DNA of 64,000 bases from Achatina immaculata. Its lineage: Eukaryota; Mollusca; Gastropoda; Stylommatophora; Achatinidae. Below the pieces are notes generated by a model. It did not search any database. It worked only from the letters and a program-made list of their open reading frames with translations, and was not told where the DNA came from. Below are positions 43,664 through 53,458 of the stretch, one piece after another; position 1 is the first letter of the stretch; each line of letters starts with the position of its first letter. The translations under genes were made by a program, and so were the position numbers. The stretch spans positions 9,129,180 through 9,193,179 of the forward strand of contig CM019713.1 in NCBI GenBank assembly GCA_009760885.1, written 5' to 3'.

Positions 43664-44002
43664 GGTGGGGACGCTTGTCCAATGAGATAATCAGCGACCC
43701 ATTAACTATTGGCCAGTGTCAGGGTTAAGGAACCATAGCTGACCAAGACCCTGTCCCATCTCTCCGTGGTACCTCTAGTAACAGGCCTAGCCTAGCTAAC
43801 GGGGCAGGGATCGCCATAGTCTCTATGGTGGTGGAGTCTGCTAAAGAAGCACTGCACACTCTCCCCCCTCGCACTTTAGCTGTACTCCGAGAATGAAAAA
43901 AGTAGCCGCCATAACCTGCTCTCAAGCCGATGTGATGCTGTGCCTCAACACCTCCACAGCATCGGCTGCAAAGAACACCAGCTCGCAGTTACAGGGAGTT
44001 CG
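43664..44002 (+). mobile_element. R370 copy, opposite orientation
   Basis: It runs in reverse of the other copies: cagcgaccc, ccatagctgaccaagaccct, gtctgctaaagaagcactgc, cgcactttagctgtactccg, then aacacctccacagcatcggc and ccagctcgcagttacaggga, with a gtacaggtacaag end. The last 65 bases align to the RTE-D coding segment at about 46836-46913. Confidence 0.75.
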
Positions 44003-44004
44003 TA

Positions 44005-44990
44005 CAGGTACAAGTCTGAATTCCAGGCCTCTCACACACCCCCTCCTCCCCCGTTTTTTTCTTTATTTTTCCCCCTCTGCTCCCCCCCCTCCCCCCCAAT
44101 ACCCCTGACATTTTTCTAAAGGTAGAATAAAATGTAAAACATTATCTTATGTTCGAGAGAATCTCTAGTTTTCTTTTGAATGCAGCAGCCATGTTAAGTC
44201 GAATTAAATACTTTTCAGCCTAATCATACAAATAAAGGAATAAAATCTGTCAGCGTATTCGTGAAAGAAAGAAAGAGTTAAACTTCAGTGACCTCAATGG
44301 CCATAACTGTATGCAGAAATCGAGTGGCGGGCCGCAAATAAAATCAACTGTTTCTATAACAACCTTGAATGCCGCAGGAGGGCCGCGCGGGCTTCATGCT
44401 GCCTTCGGGCCAGCAGTTGAACACCCTAAACATATAAGTAATTGATACTGGGACTCGACAGAGAGAACTACAGACTTTGAAAGTCAAAAAAAAAAAAAAA
44501 AAGTACGCACACCGTTTTGCTGAGTTCGTGTTCAGGACTTGGAGATGTCCCTCTACGCTATCCTGTCCTGCTTGCTGCATGAACAAACAGCACGGAGGAG
44601 CGAATGAAATGAGCAAGATTATGCTAAACGACAAATAAACAAGATTACAGAACATGCTAACGGGAAAATGACAAAATACACTAAGTTATGAAGCACTATG
44701 AATTAATAATAATTTAATAATTTTAATAATAATTTTAATACTAGTTTTTTTTTAAATAATAACTTTAATTTTAATAATAATTTAATAATTTTAATAATAA
44801 TTTTAATAATAATTTTTAATACTAGTTTTTTTAATAATAACTTTAATTTTAATAATAATTTAATAATTTTAATTTAATAATTAATAACAATTAATAATTG
44901 CACGATAACAAGATTCGGGGAAGTTACAAATAAACAAAATTCTGGAGTAGACAAATGAAAATATTATTCATTTATACAAAATGAACACGA
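44005..44990. other. Unassigned sequence with AT-rich repeats
   Basis: C/T-rich low complexity at 44040-44100, an A run at 44488-44503, and an AT-rich tandem block at 44700-44900 (aataataattttaataat units with two ctagtttttttt marks). No gene is recognised. Confidence 0.55.
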
Positions 44991-45101
44991 TTATAGGGCA
45001 TAGCAAATTAATACACGGCCGATGAACTCACTAAACCAAAGTGATTATTCCGCATAACAAATTAACACGAATATAGGACACAACAAAATGAACGTGATTA
45101 T
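44990..45101. repeat. 26-bp minisatellite, segment 1
   Basis: Degenerate units of aacacgattatagg then acacaacaaatg. Confidence 0.75.
45089..45101. repeat. Target-site duplication of RTE-A copy (left)
   Basis: tgaacgtgattat is repeated at 45397-45409. The cgt variant differs from the cacg common in the array, so the match is informative. Confidence 0.8.
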
Positions 45102-45396
45102 CATCATCATCGTCATCATCAGGTGCCGTGCCGACTGGCGTTGGCTATTATGCTTCTCCAGGGTACACGATCCTTTCATGCAGGCCATCAGCTCAGTTGG
45201 TGATCTCCTCTCACACCATCCCGTCAGACTGTCCAGTATCATTTCTCTTAGTCTTCCTCTTGATCTTCTTCCTTCTATTTTTCCTGTTGTTATAATATTT
45301 TCAATGCCCCCTCTTCTCATTGCACGTCCTAAGAAAGTACATTGTCTCTCTCTTATCTTTTTGACAAGGTTTTTTTTTGTCTCTCCAGCTCTTCTG
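45102..45396 (-). mobile_element. RTE-A LINE 3' fragment with ATG tail
   Basis: The minus strand reads RAGETKK, GRAMRRGGIENIITTGKIEG, RRSRGRLREMILDSLTGWCE and RRSPTELMACMK, ending with cggcacctgatgatgacgat (tail at 45102-45120). It is only 295 bp long, with a 13-bp duplication of the host minisatellite. Confidence 0.9.
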
Positions 45397-45409
45397 TGAA
45401 CGTGATTAT

Positions 45410-45525
45410 AGGAACAACAAATGAACACGATTATAGACACAACAACATTAACATTATTATAGAGCACAACAAATGAACACGATTATAGAAACAACAGATA
45501 AACACAGTGTGGTACCGCGCACGAT
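45410..45525. repeat. 26-bp minisatellite, segment 2
   Basis: The array continues after the RTE-A insertion. Confidence 0.75.
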
Positions 45526-45599
45526 AGTAAAAGCCGACTAAGAAGTGTTCGACATAGGGCCAGCAACCCTGCGTGGTAAGAAATCCATCAGACTGCTAC

Positions 45600-46029
45600 A
45601 GAAACAGAAGCAAGGGAAAAACATATGCAGGTGGAAGTAGAAACACATATCAGGACTAAATGTTTACGAAGAATTAGAAGAATATTTTGGCCAAACACCA
45701 TAAGAAATAACATTTTGTTGGCAGAAATGCAGATGAAGCCACTGACAGCAATTACTGAGGAAAGACGCTGGCGATGGTTGGGACATGTGCTCCGAATGAC
45801 TGACAACTCACTACCAGAAATAGCACTAAGATGGACACCACAGGGGAACAGAAATAAGGGTAGACCAAAAGAGACATGGAGAAGAACAATAGAGAGGATG
45901 TTGAGCAATAGGAGGCTCACTCGAGCAAGAGCAGAAAAAAGGGCAAAGGACAGGTTGTTGTGGAAAACCCTTGCGGAAGCCCCATGTGCCTTGGGCACTT
46001 AAGGTTCAGAGAAAAGAGAGAGAGAGAGA
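45600..46029 (+). pseudogene. RTE-C LINE 3' fragment, longest open tail
   Basis: A 125-residue frame: HIRTKCLRRIRRIFWPNTIR, LLAEMQMKPLTAITEERRWR, WLGHVLRMTDNSLPEIALRW, TPQGNRNKGRPKETWRRTIE, then LTRARAEKRAKDRLLWKTLA and CALGT, followed by cacttaaggttcagagaaaa and a GA tail. This gives the reference C-terminus for the other RTE-C pieces. The 5' edge is uncertain and no target duplication is seen. Confidence 0.85.
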
Positions 46030-46575
46030 TGAACACAATTATTAACTAAATGAACGTGATTACAAGGCACATTAAATGAACACGATTATGGGACACAACA
46101 AAATGAACGTGATTACAGGGCACAAATAAACACGATTTGTAGATAAAATAACACGAACATGACTACAGGACACAATAAATGAACATGATTATAGATCGAA
46201 ACAACAAAACAACAAAACTGTAAATGATTATAGGGCACACCAAATGATCGCTATTAAATGAAACAACAAAACAAATACACAGGATTACAGAACACAACAA
46301 ATAAACACGATTATGTGACCCAACAGACATTAACACGATTATATAACGCAACAAATAAACACGATTATAAGACGTAACAAATATTAACACGGCTATTCAA
46401 CACAACAAATAAACACGATTATGTGACCCAACACGATTATATAACGCAACAAATAAACACGATTATAAGACGTAACAAATATTAACACGGCTATTTAACA
46501 CAACAAATAAACACGATTATATGACGTAAGACACCTTAACAAGATTATAAAACACAACAAATAAACAAGGTTTAA
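46030..46575. repeat. 26-bp minisatellite, segment 3
   Basis: About twenty degenerate units. A longer segment (aataaacacgattatgtgac region at 46300-46400) is repeated at 46410-46510. Confidence 0.8.
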
Positions 46576-46599
46576 AACGACCATTCATAATAGCTTTTT

Positions 46600-47207
46600 T
46601 GTAGTGTTCTGATTAAGATTAAGAATAATATTATTCAATTCAAATGTAATATCCACCCTCATTTAATCATGCGAAGGCTGGAAAACAACTAAAGAAATTG
46701 ACCCAAAAAAATTATATTCATTTGAAAACAAATGCCTAAGGAAAATACTCGGTATAAAGTGGAGCGAACTCAAGAACAACGCAGAGATAAGACAGATGAG
46801 TGAACAACAGCCTGTCTCATTGGTGAAACAGCTCTCACGGCGAAACGATGTTGTGCATGAACACCTCTACAGCATCAGCTTCAAGGAACAACAGCTCGCA
46901 GTTACAGGGAGGTTACTCAACCAACCAATCACCTCACTGCTGTGCAGAAAAAGGAGATGGACATATATCGGTCACGTGGCGAGAAGAAACACTCAAAGAA
47001 TCCCAAAACAAGCTATCAAGTGGAACACAACAGGGCCAAGAAAAAGAGGTCGACCACGTGACACTCATTGTTAAGAGAGGTCAAATTGGTAGACATAAAA
47101 TCCCTTGATGAGGTTGAAAAGCTCGTCGAAGAAAGGAAAACTTGACAAACTACCATGCGAGCCCTATGTGACGTTTAACGCCACAGGAAGGATGTAAGGT
47201 GTAAGAT
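46600..47207 (+). pseudogene. RTE-D LINE 3' fragment
   Basis: Across frames: SFENKCLRKILGIKWSELKN, NAEIRQMSEQQPVSLVKQLS, then RWTYIGHVARRNTQRIPKQA, IKWNTTGPRKRGRPR and a stop, matching the RTE C-terminal ENKCLR.IL.I.W and RW.YIGHV.R...A..W...G.RKRGRPR pattern. About 130 bases of 3' UTR follow, ending ggatgtaaggtgtaagatgt. No reverse transcriptase core is present. Confidence 0.8.
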
Positions 47208-47350
47208 GTAAAATCCACCCTTATTTAAGCATGCTAAAGCTGGAAAACAACTAAAGAAATAGACAACCACTTAGACTCATTTGAAAACAAAATGCCTTTA
47301 GAAAATACTCGGTATAAAGTGGAACGAATTCAAGAACAACGCAGAGTTTT
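47208..47350 (+). pseudogene. Second RTE-D piece, head-to-tail, 3'-truncated
   Basis: Directly after the first copy's tail, the same start point recurs (atccacccttatttaagcat, gctggaaaacaactaaag, ctcggtataaagtgga). It stops at caacgcagag, before the C-terminal motif. Confidence 0.8.
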
Positions 47351-47544
47351 GATAATTTCTAGAGAAATTAACCAGTTTCATACTCAAACGACACAGTCTA
47401 CATGGACGGCGTACCTACCCCACGCCGGACAAAGACAGAACCTTTGCAGTTTCCTTTCGCCACGAGTAGACTCTAAAACTTCACACATCAGCAAAATTCC
47501 TTTCAGCTTTCCAGAAAAGATATGAAAAAAAAATGTAGCTAATT

Positions 47545-48021
47545 TTGGCACGCCATGCACCTTATCTAAAGCTGGCAGCAATCAAGATCAATCAGATCAT
47601 CCAGTAAACTACCAAGAGACAAAAACTTATAATCCGTAACCAGTGTCGATTTGAGTGGAAGAAACAACTGAAATGCAACAACAAAGCAGATGCAATACAA
47701 AGACATCAGCAAACCATCCTCTTTTGCCTAAGTACAGGCCACTGCAGACTACTGAGCCACCTGCATCGACTCACACAGAAGATTGTCCATGTGGTAGTGG
47801 AGTCCAGACTCCAGAACATATCCTTCAAAAGTGCCCAAACCCACGTGGACCTGGGGCGTGAGGCATGGCCTGATGAAACATGCTTGTGGCAAAAGCTTTG
47901 GGGCTCCTATCTGAAATGTATAAACTGGGGGAGGGGTGGGAGAAGCAGCTTTATTACTTAATGAGTACACAGTTGTGATGTTTCTGCGTGAGCCTTAATC
48001 GTACAAAAACATACAGGACGA

Positions 48022-48064
<43 letters not shown>
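47545..48064 (+). pseudogene. I-B: C-terminal remnant of an RNase H LINE with AT tail
   Basis: Spread over frames: AGSNQDQSDHPVNYQETKT, then ADAIQRHQQTILFCLSTGHC, RLLSHLHRLTQKIVHV, HTEDCPCGSGVQTPEHILQK then LWQKLWGSY. This is the post-RNase H region with its Cys/His motif (CPCG...HILQ.C) of I-type LINEs. The RNase H acidic residues are not included. The 3' end runs into an at microsatellite (48028-48064) followed by ga. Confidence 0.75.
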
Positions 48065-48085
<21 letters not shown>

Positions 48086-48090
48086 GAGAT
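48028..48090. repeat. AT then GA microsatellite
   Basis: An at tract (48028-48064) followed by gagaga (to 48085), joining the I-B 3' end and the unclassified repeat copy 2. Confidence 0.9.
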
Positions 48091-48340
48091 AAAATATAAA
48101 TTCACATGAATGCTATGTTTTAAAAAAATCAAATAAATGAATAGAGCACTTAGCTGTAACTTGTAAGAAGCCGTGGCTTGTCCGACGCTGTGTGTCAGAA
48201 ATGCGCATGGTGGAGCATAGAGAGTATTTAAATGGAGACTTGGGATGTGTGATAGGTGGATCGTAACTGAGGTTCGTGGGTGGAGAAACCGCGGAGGGGA
48301 GAGAGAGAGTGATACAATGGTAATCTAGCCGGGAGAAGGT
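48068..48340 (+). repeat. Unclassified interspersed repeat, copy 2
   Basis: Reverse-complement partner of 36097-36400, sharing gcacttagctgtaacttg, caagccg/cagg region, aaatgcgcatggtg, gagacttgggatgtgtgat and tggtaatctag. It carries a gagaga tract at its left end. Confidence 0.7.
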
Positions 48341-48540
48341 GAAATGTGTGATTATAGCAGGGGTAGAGGGGTTGTAATGTGATGCTGTGAGGAGGTTCTA
48401 AGCTGTGCGTCACGAGTGAGAAGGGAGCGGAAGTTAGTGGGGAGAGGACAGCGGGCTTTCCCCTGTCTCCTTGACTACATTAAAAGACGTGGAATCTACG
48501 GCTCTGAATATCACACCTGAGCTGGACAAGATACAGCTCA
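48341..48540. other. Unassigned sequence
   Basis: No gene is recognised. Confidence 0.5.
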
Positions 48541-48543
48541 GAC

Positions 48544-48640
48544 CAGTGGCTCCCAACCGATCTTTTGAGCCCGACTCTTAAACCACATGACACCCGCGAC
48601 CATAAACCAACAATGTTAAATGCCCTACGGCCCGTGACAA
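48544..48640 (+). mobile_element. Possible hAT-type nonautonomous element end
   Basis: cagtggctcccaacc then ttttgagcccg and acacccgcgacc resembles the termini of hAT nonautonomous transposons (CAGTGGTTCCCAACC-like). The second terminus is not found, so this is tentative. Confidence 0.35.
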
Positions 48641-48794
48641 AAAAAAAGGTGTTTTAAAATACTGAAATTCAAGAGCATGAACTAAAACTATTTCAGTGTC
48701 TTTAACATGACGTAGATATGTCATTAATCACTCAGAATGTATGTATAAATGTCAAATAATAATAATCCAACATGAATTATGTTATCTTCTAGCG

Positions 48795-48915
48795 ACCCCC
48801 GTCTCCGACCGCCCTCCACTCTACCTTAGACTGCCTGCGATCCTGCTTCAGACCGCTCTATGACCTTACCTCATACCGCCTGCGACCCTACCTCTTACCG
48901 CCCGCGACCCTACCT
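48795..48915. repeat. Minisatellite, about 21-bp unit
   Basis: Units of taccgcctgcgaccctacctc, degenerate at the left. Confidence 0.8.
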
Positions 48916-49171
48916 CGATTAAAACGTATCTGAATTAGCAAACGAGTTCAGTATTACTTATATTAGTAAACAACGGTCCTTGTGGCTCACTTAATCTCTC
49001 AGTATCTTGTATATAAACAAACGTATCTTAAAATCATTTTAAAAGTGACATTTGAGTATTGTTTCCGGGATATAATGAGTTATAAAAAAAAAGCAATCAA
49101 AAAAGGATAAAAGTGTAATTAGTACACTCATTCGCTTAAACCCCCCCCCCACCCTCGCCACTTCAAATACA

Positions 49172-49465
49172 AGGATCGGTTAGCGTAGTGGTTAGAGTAC
49201 TCGTCTAGCAACCGAATGGTCGAGGGTTCGAATCCCCAACTGAGCGGGATTATTTTTCCGACCAATACGTCCCCAAGGTCGACCCAGCCTCGTAAAATGA
49301 GTACCAGAGAAAATCTGGGAAGGAAAGGCAGCGAGGAAAGGAACTGGCCACCCTACCTCATACTCTGATACTCTGATGGCCCAGCACAGTGAGGTCTCTA
49401 ACTCTTCATCCGGTACGGCATTTGCTGTGGGAACTACCTTTACTTTTTACCTTTACTTACTTTAA
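49172..49465 (+). mobile_element. tRNA-derived SINE (SINE1-related)
   Basis: The head ggttagcgtagtggttagag carries the A box, and ggttcgaatcc at 49225-49235 is a perfect B box, spaced as in tRNA genes. The body (gtaaaatgagtaccag, tctgggaaggaaaggcagcg, actggccacc) parallels SINE1. It ends in a ctttac-type tail (49437-49465). It lacks an acceptor stem match and a clear terminator, so it is a SINE, not a tRNA gene. Confidence 0.8.
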
Positions 49466-49694
49466 ATACGTTATTATTTAATAATTTGAAAACCTTTTCT
49501 GTGGCGACCTAATGACTTGTTTTGGTAAGCACCTTCTCTGTGGGACCTTTTGCCGTGGGTTTATAACAAGAAGGCTTCAAGGTTTAGCACATCTTTGGCC
49601 TCGGTTTTCAGAAAGTCTGAAGCTGGTTCTGCGTATCTCCTTCATTTCTTTTCCGAGCCATTATTCTATAACATTATTTCAAGTGTTATTTCCT

Positions 49695-49754
49695 GTAACA
49701 AACTTGTATAACATAACGATGGAATATCATCGCTATGTTATATAAGTTTGTTAC
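49695..49754. repeat. Hairpin: 27-bp inverted repeat
   Basis: gtaacaaacttgtataacat... (49695-49721) pairs with 49728-49754 with two mismatches across a 6-base loop. Confidence 0.9.
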
Positions 49755-49929
49755 TTGAAAATATACTCATTTCTAAAATATTTAGTTCTCCTATCATTGC
49801 TTTCACCTACGTTCTTCGCCTGCTCGTTGTTTCTCTTTCATTTTCTTATCCAAATTAAAATTTGACATCACGGCTAATCTGGAGAATTACAATACATCAA
49901 GAACAATTTTTTATGTAAATAAGAAACAA

Positions 49930-50167
49930 CAAGGCTTTCTTACAGTAAAGTAAGAGAACACAGTTTTGTAGGATTAGACCTCAAAAAAATCTTAGACACA
50001 GCATATTTTAGACGTGAGAGACAGAAAAATTACAAAAGAATTACCTGAGATTCGAACCACGGACTCCGATAGAACGAGCAGCAGTACCAACGAACTGTGC
50101 TATCTAGCACCCCCTAGATTATTTTTCAAAGTCTAATCCTACAAAACTGTTCTCCTACTTTACAGTA
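49930..50167 (-). mobile_element. SINE2 inside 37-bp inverted repeats (fold-back element)
   Basis: The left arm tacagtaaagtaagagaaca... to ggattagac (49931-49969) is mirrored by gtctaatcctacaaaactgt to ctttacagta (50131-50167), with two mismatches and a 2-base indel. The centre holds a minus-strand tRNA-like unit: B box GGTTCGAATCT near 50050 and an A-box-like word near 50105. Copies at 6995 and 62632 share the centre; the 62-kb copy keeps part of the left arm. No coding capacity is present. Confidence 0.75.
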
Positions 50168-50349
50168 CTTCAAGGTTCATTCCTTGATCTTGTAGTAGTG
50201 GTAGCGCAGGATCTGCTGCGTGGAAGGACATGAGGTGTCTATTTCGTCTCGGAACGAAACACAAATCTACCAAGACCTCATGTTTATACTGCACTTGGAG
50301 TTCGAGATACAGTTCTGCATACGTGGACATCTCATTCTTCAGGCTTCCT

Positions 50350-51235
50350 GGAACTGCCAACAGGGGGTTCTTTGCAGCAGATGCTGCAGCGAGGATGTTG
50401 AGGCATGCGAATGGAAACTGAGGTTATGTCGGCCGGCAATGGAATGGCTAGTTGCTCACGATGTGGTTAATGGTGTCATAGTGACAGATTCACGGATTAT
50501 GCTTCGCAAGATTGAGAAGAATTTGCTTTGGAAAGAATGGGTTCATCTATTAAGCCAGTCAACTGTGACAAGCCTAACGTGGCTTTACTGTCCAGGGCAT
50601 GAGAGAGTACATGGCAATGATGTGGTAGACAGACTTACTGGACAGGCTAAAATAAATGCCAGACTGGCAAAAGACAAAGAGGGACGTTGCTAAAGCTGTA
50701 TTGGACAGACTGAGGGAAAATGAAGGGCGGGAATGGAAGAACAACGTAGATGTGAAGAGACTACTGGAGATAGGTCAAATTAAAGGTGATGGCAGGAAAT
50801 CCGAACTTTGTGGCAGAAAATGCATCGTAAACAACCAACATTTGACAGGAACTATTAGCAGACATTCCCTTGGATGGATGCTGCAGTAGCGGCGGAGCAT
50901 ATAAGGCGTTGTCCTGAATGCAGTGAAGCTGGAGTCTGAACTTTGAACTTTGAACTTTGTTGAGGCACAGCATAATCGACAAACGAAGTATGATGGCTAT
51001 TTTTTTTAACCACTCATTGCTTGGAGCTAAAGGCAGGGGGTTGCAGTACTTCTTTAGCTGACTCCATCACCATGAGGACTGCGGCTATTCTAGTATTCTA
51101 CAGCTATTCTGCTAGCCTATTACTGGGAGTAACAACGGGAAAGTGAGACAGGATCTTCATCAGCTATGGATGGACAATCCTGACTCTAGCATGCCAGCTA
51201 GCAATCACTGATTGCCACAACGTGCGGCGAACTTC
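50350..51235 (-). mobile_element. R370 copy split by an I-D insertion
   Basis: The left part (gttctttgcagcagatgctg, gatgttgaggca) ends at 50405. The right part resumes at 50958 with tgttgaggcacagcataat, then cttctttagctgactccatc, gggagtaacaacgg and agcaatcactgattgcc. The 10-bp tgttgaggca is at both junctions. Confidence 0.8.
50406..50957 (+). pseudogene. I-D: LINE RNase H C-terminal half with TGAACTT tail
   Basis: The frame reads AMEWLVAHDVVNGVIVTDSR, then KNLLWKEWVHLLSQ and LTWLYCPGHERVHGNDVVDR, an RNase H pattern. VTDS corresponds to the TD motif and NDVVD to the final acidic residue; the usual W.PGH.G.NE.AD is altered. The first catalytic residues are missing by truncation. A second frame (VAKAVLDRLRENEGREW, VNNQHLTGTISRHSLGWML) continues to the C-terminus. 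The tail is tgaactttgaactt (50935-50957), with target duplication tgttgaggca. Confidence 0.8.
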
Positions 51236-51245
51236 GTATGTACAT

Positions 51246-51341
51246 ATATATGGCCTGACTGGCTGAGTGGTTAGGAGTTCGGTCTACTATTCCGGTGATG
51301 CCGAGGTCAAGTCCCAGCAGTGGGGATTTGTTTCTTGTACT
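51246..51341 (+). mobile_element. SINE1-type element, part 1 (tRNA-like head)
   Basis: The A-box region ctggctgagtggttaggagt and a B-box-like ggtcaagtccc head a tRNA-derived SINE. It is cut at 51341 by an RTE-C fragment, continues at 51611-51687, is cut again by RTE-B, and finishes at 55045-55190. Confidence 0.75.
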
Positions 51342-51597
51342 CTCTCTCTCTCTCTGAACCTTAAGTGCCCAGGGCACATGGGGCTTCCTCAAGGGTTTTC
51401 CACAAATGCCTGTCTTTCGCCTTTTTTTCTGCTCTTGCCCAGGTGAGCCCTCTATTGCTCAACATCCTTTCTGTTGTTCTTCTCCATGTCTCTTTTGGTC
51501 TACCCTTACTTCTGCTCCCCTGTGGTGTCCATCTTAGTGTTATTTTTGGTAGTGAGTTGTCAGTCATTCGGAGCACATGTCCCAACCATCGCCAGCG
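51342..51597 (-). pseudogene. RTE-C LINE 3' fragment nested in the SINE
   Basis: The minus strand reads RWRWLGHVLRMTDNSLPKIT, LRWTPQGSRSKGRPKETWRR, TTERMLSNRGLTWARAEKKA and KDRHLWKTLEEAPCALGT, then the GA tail (51342-51353). It is flanked by an exact 13-bp duplication, tgtttcttgtact (51329-51341, 51598-51610). Confidence 0.92.
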
Positions 51598-51610
51598 TGT
51601 TTCTTGTACT

Positions 51611-51687
51611 ACCACACCAAAAAAGTCCCTGGGGGACAATCAGGTTCTAGAAATGGGTACCAGAGAATTCTGGGAAGTTTAATGCGG
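51611..51687 (+). mobile_element. SINE1-type element, part 2
   Basis: The body gttctagaaatgggtacc and attctgggaagtttaatgcgg continues the SINE between two LINE insertions. Confidence 0.75.
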
Positions 51688-52170
51688 GGTAGGGGTATCC
51701 CCTATCAAAGGAGAAGCAAGACGCCTCCTTACCTCCGTCAAGTCCACGGGACACCCTTGGGCAAGGTGGAGTACTCGTATAGCCCCCCGATCAGGGTGAC
51801 GTGAAGCCATGGGAGCAGGTGGTGGATGGAATGGGAGAGCAGCTGACAGATAATGTTGGTTATGGTCACCATTCTATGATGGTAGGCAGATGATCTCAAT
51901 GTAGGGACAATGGCTACGATCACTGACTAGTACAGTCACTGCCCGGAAGGAAAGCAATGGTAAACTATCTTCTGAAAATGTACCAAGAAACCCAAACAGC
52001 AACATGGAAGGTCAGACAGGAAAAAGATCTGGTGGCAAGTCCCCCAGGCCAGATAGATCTAATTTTAACACTGGGAAGAGTGTGAGACAGAGGTCAGTAC
52101 TAGTAATTGTGATGACGGACAAAATCCCGACGGCGTTACTAAGGAAAACTCCTGCATCAAACAAAAAAGA

Positions 52171-52720
52171 AAAATAACAGTAGGAACATGGAATGTGAGA
52201 AGTATGTATGAGGGAAAGTATCAAATAAATAAGTGACGAGATGAAAAGAACGGGGATACACATTTTGGGAATATGTGAACATTGATGGAAAGGATCAGGA
52301 CACTTCAAGAACGAGAATGATAATATATTTATATACTCTGGTGGAGAATTAGGAGGAAAGAATGGAGTGGCTTTTTACTTGGACAAATCAACATCAAAAG
52401 CATTACTAGGCTACAATCCAGTATGTGATAGAATTCTCACAGTCAGACTTGAGGGCACTCCTAGAAATGTAACAATCATCCAGATATATGCACCTACATC
52501 AGCAACAGAAGAAGAGGAAGTAGAAGACTTTTATAACACACTGCAAACAACGATAGACCAGGTACGGAAAAATGATATTGTATTAATAATGGGGGATTTT
52601 AATGCAAAGATTGGTACATAAAGAGCAGAAGATGAAGGACATGTCGTAGGGAAATTTAGCATAGGACATAGAAATGAGGCAGGTGACAATCTAATGGCGT
52701 TTTGCATGGAAAATTAGCTA
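52171..52720 (+). pseudogene. RTE-B endonuclease domain
   Basis: ITVGTWNVRSMYEGKYQINK (from 52171) is the APE-type start (the N of TWNVRSM binds metal). The segment with the catalytic Glu (normally ..ETRW) is scrambled by a frameshift before 52367. Then NGVAFYLDKSTSKALLGYNP, IIQIYAPTSATEEEEVEDFY and IVLIMGDFNAKIGT follow, with the conserved GDFNA. A stop follows GT. The enzyme would nick the target DNA; here it is dead. Confidence 0.85.
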
Positions 52721-53458
52721 ATGATTGCTAACACACTTTTTAAACAACATCCAAGAAGACTTTACACATGGACACCACCTGATAGGAAAACCAAGAATCA
52801 AAGAGATTACATTTTAGTTCAAAGAAGGTGGAGATCAAGTATAACATCAGCAAAAACTTTACCAGGTGCTGATTGTGACACGGACCATGAGTTACTAATA
52901 GCAGACATGAAGATAAAGATAAAAAAGACAGTTACAGGATCAAGACCACTCCGCTTTGATCTTACAAAAATACCAGAACAATACGGTATAGAAGTGAAGA
53001 ACCGTTTCGAAATCCTGATGGCTATACAGGAAGAGACGACGCCAGATGATTTAGCTACACAGGCCAAAGATATCTTAATAACAAGAGCTAAAGACATGAT
53101 TCCAGTAAAGAAAGCACAAAAGAATGAATGGATTACAGCAGGCACACTAGAGCTGATAAAACAGTGTAGAGAAATGAAGACGCAATGGAAAGTGACAAAC
53201 AACAACAAAGAGGAATATAAATCTTTAACAAAAGAAGTACAAAGAAACATAAGAAAAGACAAAAAACAATACATACAAGATTGTTGTGAAAGAATAGAAG
53301 GACATCAGAAGTGTGGAAGAGATAATGAAATGTTTAAAGAAATGAAGACATTGATGAGAAATGTCACACCTAAGCTAAATGTAATTTGTGATGAGATGTG
53401 GAATACCTTGACAGACACAGATGAAATTCTAGAAAGATGGAAGGAATATTGCAGATGA
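52721..53458 (+). pseudogene. RTE-B endonuclease end and linker
   Basis: ANTLFKQHPRRLYTWTPPDR, RDYILVQRRWRSSITSAKTL and GADCDTDHELLIADMKIKIK complete the endonuclease. SDHxL-like DTDHELL carries the catalytic His. A charged linker of about 150 residues leads toward the RT. It is open for 245 codons and ends at TGA after KEYCR. Confidence 0.85.
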
